From: JANXQG01 sp963780045
GTDB lineage: Bacteria > Planctomycetota > Planctomycetia > Pirellulales > Thermoguttaceae
DNA length: 64,000 nucleotides
NCBI GenBank assembly: GCA_963780045.1
Contig: CAVZZZ010000001.1
Coordinates: 1,860,001 to 1,924,000 of the forward strand
Direction of reading: 5' to 3'
The notes beneath the pieces were generated by a model. That model was not told where the DNA came from, searched no databases, and saw only the letters and a program-made list of their open reading frames with translations. Of the stretch, positions 9,034 through 19,050 are shown piece after piece; within the stretch, counting starts at the first letter, position 1; each line of letters opens with the position of its first letter. The position numbers were made by a program, and so were the translations under genes.

Positions 9034-9528
9034 TTACACGCCAAGCACTTTCGCCGTCACAAGCCATTGCAATTCCCCGCGGCCGAGATCGAAAGGGTCG
9101 GCCGTGCGAATGGCAGCGATGGCCCCCTTTTTGAAATCCATCCAGCCGTCCTGCTGGCCAATCAAGAGCGCGGTAAGGTAGCCCACGTCCGGGGCGTGGC
9201 CGACCCAAGCCACTTCCTCGAGCCCGGCCGCCCGCTCGTGCGTCCAGGCGAGCAAGTGTTTCGGGTTGCCGCCGGGCAGCAGCTCGTCGCACGGGACGAC
9301 CTTCGCCTTCGCGCCGACGGCGGCGGCAAGGATCTCGGCCGTTTGCACGCAACGGACCATTGGGCTGGTGGCGATCAGCCGCGGCTTCAGCACGCGAGGA
9401 ACGAGCCGATCGACCATTTGCGCGAAACGCTTCTGGCCTTCAGCGGTCAAGGGCCGCAGCGCGTCGTCGGGATGCTTCTGGTCGTCGCGGTCTTCCGCCC
9501 AGGCGTGTCGGATGATAAAGAGATCCAT
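9034..9528 (-). CDS. sixA: SixA-type phosphohistidine phosphatase
   Basis: A 164-residue histidine-phosphatase-superfamily protein. It begins MDLFIIRHAWAEDR with the catalytic RHG-like RHA motif, has an SPMVRCVQTAEIL arginine block, and WVGHAPDVG supplies the second catalytic histidine. SixA enzymes remove phosphate from histidine in phosphotransfer domains. It is the last gene of a compact minus-strand run. A GAGGG ribosome site overlaps the stop of the RNase HII-like gene, eight bases upstream. In planctomycetes the true substrate is not known. Confidence 0.82.
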   Translation of the reverse strand: MDLFIIRHAWAEDRDDQKHPDDALRPLTAEGQKRFAQMVDRLVPRVLKPRLIATSPMVRCVQTAEILAAAVGAKAKVVPCDELLPGGNPKHLLAWTHERAAGLEEVAWVGHAPDVGYLTALLIGQQDGWMDFKKGAIAAIRTADPFDLGRGELQWLVTAKVLGV

Positions 9529-9536
9529 AAAACCCT

Positions 9537-10521
9537 CTACTTGATTCGCCAGAGTATGCTATCCTCGATGCCGAGCGACCGCTTCGCGGCGGCGATCTGG
9601 GCCATGAAACGCGGGGCGTCGGCTGGATAACCGGCCGTCGGCAGCAGGTCCGCAACGTGCCCGCGCCAAAAATCGTTCAGCGCCAACATCGCCAGTTCGC
9701 GCAAGTACTTCGAGGCCATCGAGGCGAGCGCGGTCGGCAAATGCGATTCGCCCTTGGCCTGAAAACGAAATTCGACGCGGCGTTCGTCCGGCCCGAAGCG
9801 GTAGACGCTCCGCTGTCGGCCCTCGCTGACGACCTCCACGAACGTGTCGGGAAAGAACTTGACTAAAAGCGGCAGGTAGCGGTCGCGGCCGCCATGCTTG
9901 TCGCAGACGACGAGAATCCGGTTGTCCGGCAGGCATTGGATCAAGCTGCGCGGCAAGCGCCAACGTCCAGTGCGACAGAGCGGTGCCCTTTGATTGGTAT
10001 CGTTGGGCGGCCTCGTTGAACTCGCGGGGATAGATTGCCACGCTTTGCAGATCGACAAGCCGCACGCCGGCCGCGGCCAGCGCGGCGCACCACTTGGGCA
10101 ATTGGCCGTCGATCTCCGCCGGGTCGAAGTCGCAGGGGGCCGCATGGCCGTCGCAGCCGTCGCACAGAGCCTCGCGTCGAATTGCGGCATCGCCGCCCAC
10201 CAGCGCGGCCCAGACCGCGCCGCGGGTAGCCGGCCGCCGGCCGAGCAGGCCGAGCGCTGCCCACAAACCGCGTTCCAAGTTCGCAAGGCCGTTGCCGGAT
10301 TGATAGAGCACTTTCGAGTCGCCCAAGACAACGCGGCCGTTTCCGTTGCCATTGTTCTTGCCGGCGGAACAGCCGCGCGGCGGCGCGATCACGGCACGCA
10401 GAATTCGATAGAGATCCTCGCCATCCGCTTCGCGCGACACTTCCCACACGCTGGCGGAAATCACCAGTGGCCCCAGGTTCGGGGCGTAACCCGCTTCGTC
10501 GGTGCCGAGAACAAAGGTCAT
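9537..10521 (-). CDS. RNase HII-like protein (one frameshift)
   Basis: The start MTFVLGTDEAGYAPNLGPLV resembles the RNase HII DEAG..GPLV active-site loop. VLGDSKVLY matches the second acidic site (DSK), and VVCDKHGGRDRY may supply the third aspartate. The protein is longer (about 327 residues) than bacterial RNase HII and diverges outside these motifs, so cleavage of RNA in RNA-DNA hybrids is a family-based guess. The frame breaks near 9950: one side ends HWTLALAAQL and the other resumes SLIQCLPDNR. It sits between thpR and sixA with 4- and 8-base gaps, which supports co-transcription. Confidence 0.68.
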
Positions 10522-10525
10522 GTCT

Positions 10526-11104
10526 TTAGCGCTCTTTCAACGGGCCGCGGCCAAGGATGTCGTAGATCGGGCCTTGCGGCGTCAGCTCGCTGGAGAAAAC
10601 AACCAACTCGTGGACGGTGAACTGTCCCGCGGAGTAATCGGCGTGTTGCTTGATCAGCGGACCGAGCCGCCCGGCTGCGGCGGGCGCATCGCGGACGCGG
10701 CCGAGCGTGAGATGGGCGGCAAAGCGGCGATGCTCCTTGGGGAATCCCAGCGGTTTCAATGTCTTCTCCAGTGCTGCATGGAGCGCAGCCAGCGATTCGC
10801 TGCCGCCAGCCGTGCCGAGCCAGATTGTGCGCGGCCGGCCGGGACTCGGAAATGCCCCGGCACCGCAGATTTCCAGCTCGAACGGCTCGGCCGCCTGCGC
10901 CGCCTGCTGCACCGCGGCGGTCACCTCGGCGATCTCGTTCCATCGGACCTCATCGAGGAACTTCAGCGTCAAATGCAGACTTTGCGGCTTGACCCACGAG
11001 GCCTTCGCGCCGCTCGCCGCCAGCACTTCGATCAGGTCTGCCGCCCTCTGCCGCACGGCGGGACTTGTCTCCACGGCGACGAAGCTGCGAACAGTGTCTT
11101 TCAT
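10526..11104 (-). CDS. thpR: RNA 2',3'-cyclic phosphodiesterase (2H family)
   Basis: A 192-residue two-histidine phosphoesterase. It starts RSFVAVETSPAVRQ and carries both signature HxTx tetrads, in LHLTLKFLDE and AAHLTLGRVRD. Members hydrolyse 2',3'-cyclic phosphate ends of RNA to 2'-phosphates. The gene lies six bases downstream of the HIT gene stop and four bases before the RNase HII-like start. Together they form a small nucleotide and RNA-processing cluster within the minus-strand operon. Length and motif spacing are normal for ThpR/LigT. Confidence 0.88.
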   Translation of the reverse strand: MKDTVRSFVAVETSPAVRQRAADLIEVLAASGAKASWVKPQSLHLTLKFLDEVRWNEIAEVTAAVQQAAQAAEPFELEICGAGAFPSPGRPRTIWLGTAGGSESLAALHAALEKTLKPLGFPKEHRRFAAHLTLGRVRDAPAAAGRLGPLIKQHADYSAGQFTVHELVVFSSELTPQGPIYDILGRGPLKER

Positions 11105-11110
11105 GGTTCG

Positions 11111-11452
11111 CTACCCCGGCGGCCACGACATCGCACGCCCGCCGAGCAGGTGAAAATGAACGTGCGACACGCTTTGGCCGGCGTCCGGGCCGCAATTGGC
11201 GACGACGCGGTAGCCGCCGGCCAGCATCCGTTGGGCGGCCAGCTTTTGCACAATGAGGAGCAAATGACCCATGAGCCCCGCGTCGCTCTCGGTCAGATCA
11301 TCAAGCGAAGCTATCTCTCGTTTCGGGATCACCAAAATGTGGACCGGGGCTTGGGGATTGATGTCCTCAAAGGCCAGGCACCGGTCGTCCTCGTAAACGA
11401 TCTTGGCCGGTATCTCACGGTCGATGATGTGCTTGAAAATCGTCTTGCTCAT
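11111..11452 (-). CDS. HIT-family nucleotide-binding protein (HinT-like)
   Basis: A 113-residue histidine-triad protein. SKTIFKHIIDREIPA opens it, then APVHILVIPKR. The C-terminal HVHFHLLGGR carries the catalytic H-x-H-x-H triad. HinT-type proteins hydrolyse purine nucleoside phosphoramidates such as AMP-lysine. Its start codon overlaps the stop of the DUF1080 gene (TGATG), so translation is probably coupled. A GTG one codon upstream is an alternative start. Confidence 0.9.
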   Translation of the reverse strand: MSKTIFKHIIDREIPAKIVYEDDRCLAFEDINPQAPVHILVIPKREIASLDDLTESDAGLMGHLLLIVQKLAAQRMLAGGYRVVANCGPDAGQSVSHVHFHLLGGRAMSWPPG

Positions 11453-12819
11453 CACTTCAATTCCTTGATCTGCACGTGACGGAAAGCCACGGGGTCATTA
11501 TGCCCGCAAAAGCCAAAATGTCCGTGCGTGAGCAGCTTGCCGGGATGAGGATGGTTGCGCATGTATTCCTTCACTTCCGTCAAGTCGGTATCGGTCACGA
11601 GCGTGCCGTTGAGCTCCATTTTGAGTTTCGGGCCGACGGCCGCGACCTCGATGAAGTTCCATTGGCCCACCGGCCGCAGATAGCCGCGATTGACCGCCGT
11701 CATGCCGTAGGCCGAGGCGCAATATTGCCGCGGATCGAGATGGTCGTAGACGTGGGCCGTGTCGTCCAATATCTGGCATTCGCACGTGCCCGAGTATGCC
11801 CCGTCTACTTTGCCCCTGGGATCGCCCGGATAACGGATCGCCAGGCCGTTGTTGCCCGCCGGGGGCAGGCGAAAGTCGACGCGGGCGACGAAATCGGTGT
11901 ATTCGGCCTCGGTGTAGATCGTTCCGCCCTTGTGCGGCCGGCAGAGCACGGCGCCGTCCTGGACCTGATATTCGTCCAACGGCCCTGCCCAGCCGGTGAG
12001 GTCCTTGCCGTTGAAGACATCGACGAAGCCCTCCGCGCCGTGCTTGCGAAGGATCGCGTTGGCCTCGTCGGCGGGAATCTCGCGGACGAACAGGTTACGC
12101 CAGCGGATTTCGCCGCCGTGGGTTTGCAACTGGATCGGGCCGGTCTTCATCAGCGGCGTGGCGCGGTTGTACTTCGGCGGATGCGCGGTGGCTCGCCAGT
12201 AGTTTTCCAGCCGGGCGTGATCGACTACCAGCTTGTCGTTGAGATAGACCGTCACCCGCTCGCCGACCATGATAATGCGGAACTTGTTCCACTGGCCGAA
12301 CGGCTTGTCGGCCAGTACGAGCGGGTCCTTGCCGGGCGAACCGGGCCGGTTGTTCCACAGGCCGCCGCTGCCCTTGTCCGCGCCAAGCGGCCACTTGCCG
12401 CCTTCTTTGGTATAGTCCCAAATCTGCACCTGCGGCGTAGCGTGGAGATAGATGCCGCTATCGGCCAGGGGGACGGTCTTGTATTCCACCAGCAGTTCGA
12501 TGTCGCCGTAGTTCTGGTCCGTCGTGAGGAACGCCCCCTCGCCGTCATTGACCAACTCGTCGCCCTCGACCTTCCAGTGCTCGCGGGTAGTTGCAGTCCA
12601 GGCGGCGAGCTTCTCTTTCCGCTTGTCCTTGGGAAGCGCGGCCAGCGTGAAGGGGCTGAAGTCCGGCATTCCGTGCCAGCCGCTGAGGTCCTTGCCGTTC
12701 CAAAGCGGCGTGAAGCCGGGCGGCGGCTCGACGGCCGAGGCGGAGACCGCATGGCCAGCGGAAATCAACGTAATAAAGAACAGGGCGAATTGCGCGGGGA
12801 GGATCGATGGAGTTTTCAT
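11452..12819 (-). CDS. Secreted protein with two DUF1080 (3-keto-disaccharide hydrolase) domains
   Basis: A 455-residue protein starting MKTPSILPAQFALFF, with a signal peptide cleaved near VSASA. Two concanavalin-like DUF1080 domains follow. The first is GFTPLWNGKDLSGW...SGIYLHATPQVQIWD (residues about 30-260). The second is GFVDVFNGKDLTGWAG...NGLAIRYPG...CECQILDD (about 275-455). Planctomycetes carry many DUF1080 proteins, linked to sugar-polymer or 3-keto-sugar breakdown outside the cytoplasm. A longer in-frame extension upstream of 12819 is arginine-rich without a plausible signal and is rejected. It lies within the compact minus-strand run, 67 bases after the zinc-ribbon gene. Confidence 0.88.
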   Translation of the reverse strand: MKTPSILPAQFALFFITLISAGHAVSASAVEPPPGFTPLWNGKDLSGWHGMPDFSPFTLAALPKDKRKEKLAAWTATTREHWKVEGDELVNDGEGAFLTTDQNYGDIELLVEYKTVPLADSGIYLHATPQVQIWDYTKEGGKWPLGADKGSGGLWNNRPGSPGKDPLVLADKPFGQWNKFRIIMVGERVTVYLNDKLVVDHARLENYWRATAHPPKYNRATPLMKTGPIQLQTHGGEIRWRNLFVREIPADEANAILRKHGAEGFVDVFNGKDLTGWAGPLDEYQVQDGAVLCRPHKGGTIYTEAEYTDFVARVDFRLPPAGNNGLAIRYPGDPRGKVDGAYSGTCECQILDDTAHVYDHLDPRQYCASAYGMTAVNRGYLRPVGQWNFIEVAAVGPKLKMELNGTLVTDTDLTEVKEYMRNHPHPGKLLTHGHFGFCGHNDPVAFRHVQIKELK

Positions 12820-12886
12820 GCCGTGAGTATAACGCTGGCGAACGTGGCCGTCGAGCGACTGCCAAGTCGCGTCGGCAGCAACCTCG

Positions 12887-13734
12887 CTACTGTGCCGACG
12901 ATGGCGGTTCCGCCGCCGGAGGCGCGGGCGGCGCGTCGTCGAGAAGAATCGCTTCTTCCGCGTCTTCAAATGGCGCGGCGGGGCGGTCGTCCGGATCGTC
13001 AACGTCGGCGCCGCATGCCGGACAGGTTTCCACAAATCCGCGCGACGACAAGGAGAAACTGAGCCTTATGCCGCAGTCCGGACAGCGCAAGACGACCTCA
13101 TCCGGCCCGGCGCGCTCCGCGGTAGCGGGTCCAGCCGATCTGTGAGGCCGATTCATCCACGGCTGGAGAAGCTCGCGTGCGCGGCCGGCGTCCCCTTCCC
13201 GGGTGAATACCCGCGGCGCTGTGCCGAGAGTCAGGCCGACGACCTCCGCGCGAATGCCCCGTCTGCCAAGCGTCGCGCGAAAGGCGTCGGCTTCGGCCGC
13301 GTCGGCGGCGGAACAGATTTCGACGATGCGATCCGTGTCGCGCTCGGTAAACGTTTCCTCCGCGAACTGCTCGTCTGCCGACCATCCGGCGTTGATGTAT
13401 TTCACAGGATCGGCGCAAAAAGCGGACCACGACATGTCGCGGAACGTAATCAAGCTTTTCTTTTCGCCGTCGTAGGAGCCGTACTTGCGGAGCGAGGGAA
13501 TGTAAACGAGCATTCCCCGCGGATCGTATTCTTCGCACGATCTTATAAGGTCCAGCCCGCGAAGGACGCGCGTCGAGTTGCTGCTTTCGGCAACGACGGT
13601 CATCTCGATCGGCTCGATCTCGATCAACGAGCGGAGCGCAACTTCGCCGATCTCGCAGTCCTCCGGATCGTACCGCAGGCGGGCGCTGAGCGGAGGAACG
13701 CAATCAGATCGTCGGGCAGTTCATCCGCTGGCAT
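12887..13734 (-). CDS. DUF2007-like protein with C-terminal zinc ribbon (one frameshift)
   Basis: The N-terminal text MPADELPDDLIAFLRSA runs from 13734. A missing base near 13683 then shifts into RLRYDPEDCEIGEVALRSL. The middle contains a SMI1/planctomycete-type region and RDTDRIVEICSAADAAEADAF with a two-strand pattern as in DUF2007 signal-transducer domains. The C-terminal part has a zinc ribbon (CPDCGIRLSF, CPACGADV) and an acidic Pro-rich tail. The role is unknown. The next upstream gene stops only ten bases before its start. A start at 13627 would miss the conserved N-terminus. Confidence 0.6.
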
Positions 13735-13744
13735 GGCAACAATG

Positions 13745-15068
13745 TTACCACGCCACCGTCAATCCGGCCACCGGTCCCTGGTAGACGACGCTGCCGTAAT
13801 GATTCAATACCGCCGGCCCCGTCGTAAGCAGAGGCAAGCTCGTGCCCAGGTTTTGCTCGGCCAGCGCCACGTTCTGCAGGAAGACGCCCTGCCAGCCAAA
13901 CCGCGTGGTGATGTGCTCGTTCCAGTGATAGACGCACGTAATGCTGAAGTCCTCGACGAACGCCGTGTGGTCTTGCTGCGTCGTGAAGGCGGTGTTGGTT
14001 GTGGCGCCGCCGACAGGCGTATTCTGGTAGAGCGTCGTCAGCGATGTGCGATCGTCCATCACCCCGCCTTTGAACTCGAAATTGAACCACCAGCGATTGT
14101 CGCAATAGAACTCCAACATGCCGCCAACCTGAGCGCCGTACATTTGGTTGTCGGTGTTGATGCGGAAATTGTTCGTTGCCGCGGGAAACGTGGCGGTCGT
14201 CGTGTTGTAGTCGAACTCCTCCGGCAGGCCCATGTAGCGGCGCCGATGAGGATCGTACAGGCCAGGCGGCCTTCGGGCATCGGCACTACGCGGCGGAGGT
14301 TGATCTCCGCGTCCTGCAGCGATGAAACGTATCGGATCTGCGCGAAGTCCATGAAATCGACCACCGTGAAATTACCGGCCCCAAAGTTGCTGAAGGGCGA
14401 GAACAGATTGCCGGACCCGCCCACCGAGTTCGTGGAAGTATCGCGAACGGCCTCGGTATCTTCCGCGGTGGCAATTCGCCAGTAGACCCCTTCGACCTGA
14501 AAGCAATCGCCCAGCGTCGCGCCGACGAGAATCCGTCCGCCGCCTTGATAGTCGTAGTTGAAGTCGCCGCTGGATAGCTCGAGGGCGCCGGTGGCAATGG
14601 TGCCCGACGTGGCGAAATCGAGCACCTGCCCAAGCGGCTTGCGCTGCAGGGCTATGCCGTCGGCGACGGCATAAAACGTCATTCGCGGCAGGTTCAAGAA
14701 GTAACCGAAATCCTTGGTTGTATCCGTGTCCAACTTCGGCGGACAGCAGGGATCGGGCCAGGGCTGCGGGCCATCCATGCAGCAGGGTGGCGGGAATGCC
14801 TGTGCCGGCCCTTGGCCTTGCGGGCAGAATTGGGAAGCATTGGCCGTCGGCCCTGCCGGGATCGGCTGCAGCGCCTGGGCAGTTTGCACGGCCGGGCTGC
14901 TCGCCGGCGAGGCGGAGATTTGCGTGCCGCGGCGCTGGGCGAGGCGTAGTCCTGAGCGGCAACAGTGGTCGTTTGTGCGGCATCTTGGGCCATTACACAA
15001 CCGGCAAGCACTGCCCAGCAAGCGAGTCCTCCGCTTGCCCAGCGCAAATGTTTCCAACAGGTCCCCAT
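13745..15068 (-). CDS. BBP7-type outer-membrane beta-barrel protein (two frameshifts)
   Basis: The protein starts MGTCWKHLRWASGGLACWAV with a signal peptide ending near VMAQDA. A low-complexity Ala/Pro/Gln and Cys/Pro segment follows (CPQGQGPAQAF, PCCMDGPQPWP). The barrel part has alternating aromatic strands (SGDFNYDYQGGGRILVGA, ECFQVEGVYW-like, MLEFYCDNRWWFNFEFKGG) and ends GPVAGLTVAW with a terminal aromatic, as expected for an outer-membrane barrel. Such BBP7 or Lpg1974-like barrels are abundant in planctomycetes. Frame breaks lie near 14935 and near 14240 (LIGA to YMGLPEEFD). It heads the seven-gene minus-strand run. The cargo or transport role is unknown. Confidence 0.72.
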
Positions 15069-15396
15069 GGCGGCATCCCCTTGGCCAAATAATGAAGCGA
15101 TCGGGCCGCCGACCATTGCAGCGCAATGGTGCCTGGGCGGAAACGATCACCCTTACGGCATAACTTCGGTTTGCACAGGGCGTTTCAATCAGAATATCCG
15201 TTAAAGTCCTCAAAATCAGCGCAATCGCAACTCCCCGCGGGTGGGGTCGGCGCTACATGCCTGCATTGACCGCGAGCGGAGGTCGTCCAATACCTGGTCG
15301 AGAACAGCGAATTATCGTTACGGTGACGCAGTGAGGCTGCCGCTGACGGTAACGACGTTGTACAATCTCAAACTTTGATTCTCTGGAGTATCCCTT
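15069..15396. other. Divergent intergenic region with a possible promoter
   Basis: This separates the minus-strand barrel operon from the plus-strand ABC genes. TACAAT at 15361-15366 lies about 30 bases before the ABC start but without a good -35. CGTTACGGTGACG and CTGACGGTAACG (15326-15357) form an inverted pair that could be an operator. Confidence 0.35.
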
Positions 15397-16350
15397 GTGC
15401 CAAATGCAGTAGAGCTTGATGGCGTTACCAAGCGATTCGGGCAGCACGTGGCGGTCGACCGCCTGGACCTGGCGGTTCCCGAAGGGGCCGTTTACGGCTT
15501 CATCGGGCCGAACGGTTCGGGGAAAACGACCACTCTGCGAATGATACTGCGGATTCTCTATCCGGAAGACGGCCGCATCACCGTCTTGGGCCGCCAGCGC
15601 GCCGCATCGGCCGACGACCGTGTGGGCTATCTGCCGGAGGAGCGCGGTCTTTATCGGAAAATGCGGGTCCGCGACATTCTCATCTACTTCGCCCGGCTCA
15701 AGGGATTCCGCAATTGCCGCTCGGCCGTGGACGATTGGCTCGATCGCTTCGAGCTGGCGGCCTGGGCAGACCGCCGCGTCGAGGCGCTCTCCAAGGGAAT
15801 GTCGCAGAAGGTTCAGTTCCTGGCCGCGGTCATCGCACGGCCGAAGCTTTTGATCCTCGACGAGCCATTCAGCGGCCTTGACCCGATTAACATGGAAGTG
15901 CTCAAGGACGCCGTCCTCTCGCTGCATGCCGAGGGCACGACGATCATCTTCTCCACGCACGACATGGACATCGCCGAGCGGATGTGCGATACGATCTTCA
16001 TGATCTTCCGCGGGAAGAAAGTGCTGGACGACAAGCTCGAGGCGATCCAGGCCCGCTACGGCCAGGACGCAATCAGGCTGCGGACGGTCGAGAACAACGT
16101 GTCGCTGGCCGACGTGCCGGGCGTGCTCCGCGCGACCCCCTACGGCCGCTACACGGAGTTGCAGATGTCGCCCGGCGCCGACCCGCAGGAGATTCTCAAG
16201 GTCTTGACGGCGCGTGCCCGCATCGAGCATTTTTCCTTGACCAGGCCATCGCTGCACGACGTCTTCCTGCGGATCGCAGGCGCGGATGCGCAACAGACCG
16301 CCGCAGAGCAGGCAACAGCACAACTGACGAGGGAGCCCGCCCGTGTATAA
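15397..16350 (+). CDS. ABC exporter ATP-binding subunit (NatA/CcmA-like)
   Basis: A 317-residue ATPase starting at GTG with GGAG about nine bases upstream. Walker A is GPNGSGKTTT, the Q-loop region is GYLPEERGLYRKM, the signature is LSKGMSQKVQF, Walker B is LLILDEPFSGLD, and the switch histidine is in FSTHDM. The GYLPEERGLY variant and the C-terminal extension resemble ATPases of sodium or multidrug ABC-2 exporters (NatA). It overlaps the permease gene by eight bases, so the two form one export complex in the cytoplasmic membrane. The substrate is unknown. Confidence 0.9.
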   Translation: MPNAVELDGVTKRFGQHVAVDRLDLAVPEGAVYGFIGPNGSGKTTTLRMILRILYPEDGRITVLGRQRAASADDRVGYLPEERGLYRKMRVRDILIYFARLKGFRNCRSAVDDWLDRFELAAWADRRVEALSKGMSQKVQFLAAVIARPKLLILDEPFSGLDPINMEVLKDAVLSLHAEGTTIIFSTHDMDIAERMCDTIFMIFRGKKVLDDKLEAIQARYGQDAIRLRTVENNVSLADVPGVLRATPYGRYTELQMSPGADPQEILKVLTARARIEHFSLTRPSLHDVFLRIAGADAQQTAAEQATAQLTREPARV

Positions 16351-17699
16351 AGTCTGGACCATCGCCGTGCGCGAGTACCGCGCGATTGTGGGGGCAAAGG
16401 CGTTCCTCATTGCATTAGTGCTCATGCCGGTCCTCATGTTCGCCGGGATTGCAGTTCAACACTGGATGCACGGCCGCGTCGGCCTGGAGAACCGGCGGAT
16501 CGTCGTTGTGGACGGCACGGGCAAGCTGTTGCCTCGGATTCAGCAGGCGGCCAAGGTCCGCAACGAGCAGGACATCTTCGATCCCGACACCAAGCGCGCA
16601 AGTGAAGCCGCGCTTTGAAATCAAAGCAGGTCCCGAAGGCCCGGTGACGAACGAGACCCGTTTGACGCTCTCCGATCAGGTGCGCCGCGGCGAGATCGAC
16701 TCGTTCGTGGAGATTCCCGCCGACGTCTTCTGCGCGACCGGGGCGAAAGGCCCGGCGAAACTCCTCTTTTATGCCGAGAACGCGCCCCTGGCCGACGAGC
16801 GCGGCTGGCTGTTCGGCATCGTCAACGACGCGGTCCGCGCGCAGCGCTTGAAGGACGACCACATCGACCCAGCGGTGGTGAATCGCGCTGATATTCCCGT
16901 CCTCGTCGAGCCCGAGCGGCTCGCCGAGCAGTCGGAGAGCGGAGAGGCCCCCGCGCCGAAGCAGGCGAGCGAAATGCAGGCGACGCTCGTCCCGTTCGGC
17001 ATGATGATGCTCATGTGGATGGTCATCTTCCTCGCCGCGCAGCCGATGCTGGAAAGCGTGATGGAAGAGAAATCGCAGCGGATCGCCGAAGTCCTTCTCG
17101 GCTCGGTGAACAGCTTTCAATTGATGTTGGGCAAGCTGCTGGGCGGAATCGGCGGGTCGCTGACCGTGCTGGCCGTCTACGGCGCCGGCGGCTACATGGC
17201 TGCCCGCCACTACGATGTGGCCGATCTGGCGCCGCTGCGGGTCGTGCCCTGGTTCATCGTCTTCCAGGTGCTGGCCGTGCTCCTCTTCGGCTCCATCTTC
17301 ATGGCCATCGGCGCCGCCGCCAACCAGATGAAGGAGGCCCAGGGAATGCTGCTGCCGGCGTGGCTGGTTTTCATGTATCCGCTCTTCGTTTGGATACAGG
17401 TCGTGCAGCAGCCCAACGGCGCTTTCGCCACATGGCTCTCGCTCGTGCCGCCCGGCATTCCCTTGATGATGGTGCTGCGGATCTGCGCCAGCGGCTCGGT
17501 CCCTTTGTGGCAACCGCTCTTGGGAGTGGTAATTATGGTGGCCTTCACGCTGGCGGTCGTCGCCGCCGCGGGCCGCGTCTTCCGCATCGGCATCCTCGCG
17601 CAAGGCAAGGCCCCCACGCTGCTGGAGCTGGCGCTGGGCCATACGGGGATGAACGGCCCAACGTCACGGGCTTTGCAATTCGTCGGGCGGCTATTATGA
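16343..17699 (+). CDS. ABC-2 type permease (NatB-like; one frameshift)
   Basis: It starts GTG with MYKVWTIAVREYRAIVGAKAF and one membrane segment (ALVLMPVLMFAGIAV). A periplasmic region follows, then five or six membrane segments from about base 17000 (VPFGMMMLMWMVIFLAA, VVPWFIVFQVLAVLLFGS). SVMEEKSQRIAEVLLGSV is the conserved ABC-2 loop. The first segment reads DPDTKRA and then stops at 16618; the other frame resumes QVKPRFEIKAGPEG, so one indel lies near 16600 in a CG-rich run. With the preceding ATPase it would form a NatAB-type exporter. Confidence 0.85.
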
Positions 17700-17796
17700 T
17701 ACACCTCCTGCGCGTATCCGCCCGGCCGCTTGGGGCCGCCGCGGGAAGCTTTGCTGGAATTCCGCTAGAAGCGCCTCTAGTGCCGAGTGATTGAGA

Positions 17797-19025
17797 ATGA
17801 AGCCAGGCCTGAAAATTGGCGATGCCGGCGAATTGGCTTGGATCGTCGACCCGACGATGACCATCACCTTGGGCGGCGTCCCGCAGGCAACCGTGTTTTC
17901 GACGCCAAGCATGATCATGCTCATGGAACAGTCGGCGCGTGAGGCATTGCGTCCGTTTCTGGAAGACACGGAGGAATCCGTCGGAGCGGAAGTACATGTG
18001 GAGCATACCGGCGCGGCCGTGCTGGGTTCCACGGTGCGGGGTGTCGCGAAAGTGGTGGAGGTTGACGGTCGCCGCGTGGGTTTCGAGGTATCGGCTCACG
18101 TTGGCGACCGCGAGATAGGCCGCGGCAAGCACCGTCGCGCGGTGGTCCAGCTTGATCGTTTGGTCGCCAACGTGACGCAATTGCTGAAAGGAGAAGACCG
18201 CGTGATGCATCTCAAGCCGGTCACGGGCGGGGCACCCCCTGGGTCGGGCGAATTGGAAACTGTCACCGTACACGTCTCCGATCGAATCGCGACCGTAACT
18301 TTGAATCGCCGCGCGCAGCCAACGCAATCGACGTGCGGATGACCGACGAGCTTCAGCGCGTCGTGGCGTGGCTGGCCGGGCATCCGCAGGAGGTCAGGGT
18401 CGCGCTGATCACCGGAGCGGGCAACGCTTTCTGTGCCGGTGACGATGTGAAGGAGGTCGCGGGATTGTCGCCGGAAGCGGCGCGGACTCTGAGTTTGCGG
18501 CAGGCAAACCTGTTCCTCGCGCTCGAGCAATTGCCGCAGCCGGTGATTGCGGCGGTAAACGGCCCGGCGTTCGGCGCGGGTTGCGTGGCGGCATATTCGT
18601 GCGACTGGCGGCTTGCCTCCCACGCGGCCCGTTTCGCCATGCCGGAGATCAAGCTGGGCTGGCCGCCGGGTTACGGCATCGCACAGTTGACCGCGCTGGT
18701 CGGCAAGGCCCGGGCCTTGCAGATGTGTCTTACGGGCAAGGCCGTCACCGCCGCCGAGGCATTTCAGTGGGGCTTGGTCAACGAACTCGTTCCCGCCACA
18801 AAGCTGATGCAATCCGCGGAACAAGTCGCGGCGCGTTTGCTGACGCTGCCCGCGGAGGCCCTCCGGCAGACCAAACGTCTTATCCACTTGGACGAGGGAC
18901 AACTGCCCAAGGTCGCACACCGCAGCGACACGGAAGCCTATTTGCATTGTCTGGCATTGCCGGATGCCCGCGAGGGCATCGCGGCATTTATCGAGAAGCG
19001 GCCGGCACGGTTTGAGGGAAAGTAA
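17797..19025 (+). CDS. FlK-like hotdog thioesterase fused to enoyl-CoA hydratase (one frameshift)
   Basis: The N-terminal ~135 residues (MKPGLKIGDAGELAWIVDP, STPSMIMLMEQSAREA, SVGAEVHVEHTGAAVLGSTV) match fluoroacetyl-CoA-thioesterase-like hotdog proteins, including the VEH histidine. A short linker leads to VHVSDRIATVTLNR. After one missing base near 18315 it continues ANAIDVRMTDELQRVVAWL, ITGAGNAFCAGDDVKE, and NGPAFGAGCVAAYSCDWRLA (oxyanion hole). AFQWGLVNELVP follows, a normal crotonase domain. The two domains would act on CoA thioesters. The fusion is real if the indel is a sequencing error; otherwise two adjacent genes remain. TTG at 17791 is an alternative start. Confidence 0.75.
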
Positions 19026-19050
19026 TTGTTTGGCCATCGGACAGTAACAA

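Noticed and set aside
11476..13062. Long plus-strand open frame opposite the DUF1080 gene
   Set aside because: It is the antisense shadow of the GC-rich DUF1080 gene, with low-complexity Arg/Gly/Ala-rich text and no family features.
15253..16437. 394-codon minus-strand frame
   Set aside because: Antisense to the ABC ATPase gene; no domain features.
16590..16610. Programmed frameshift in the ABC permease gene
   Set aside because: No slippery heptamer or downstream signal; similar indels occur in many unrelated genes in the window, so error is likelier.
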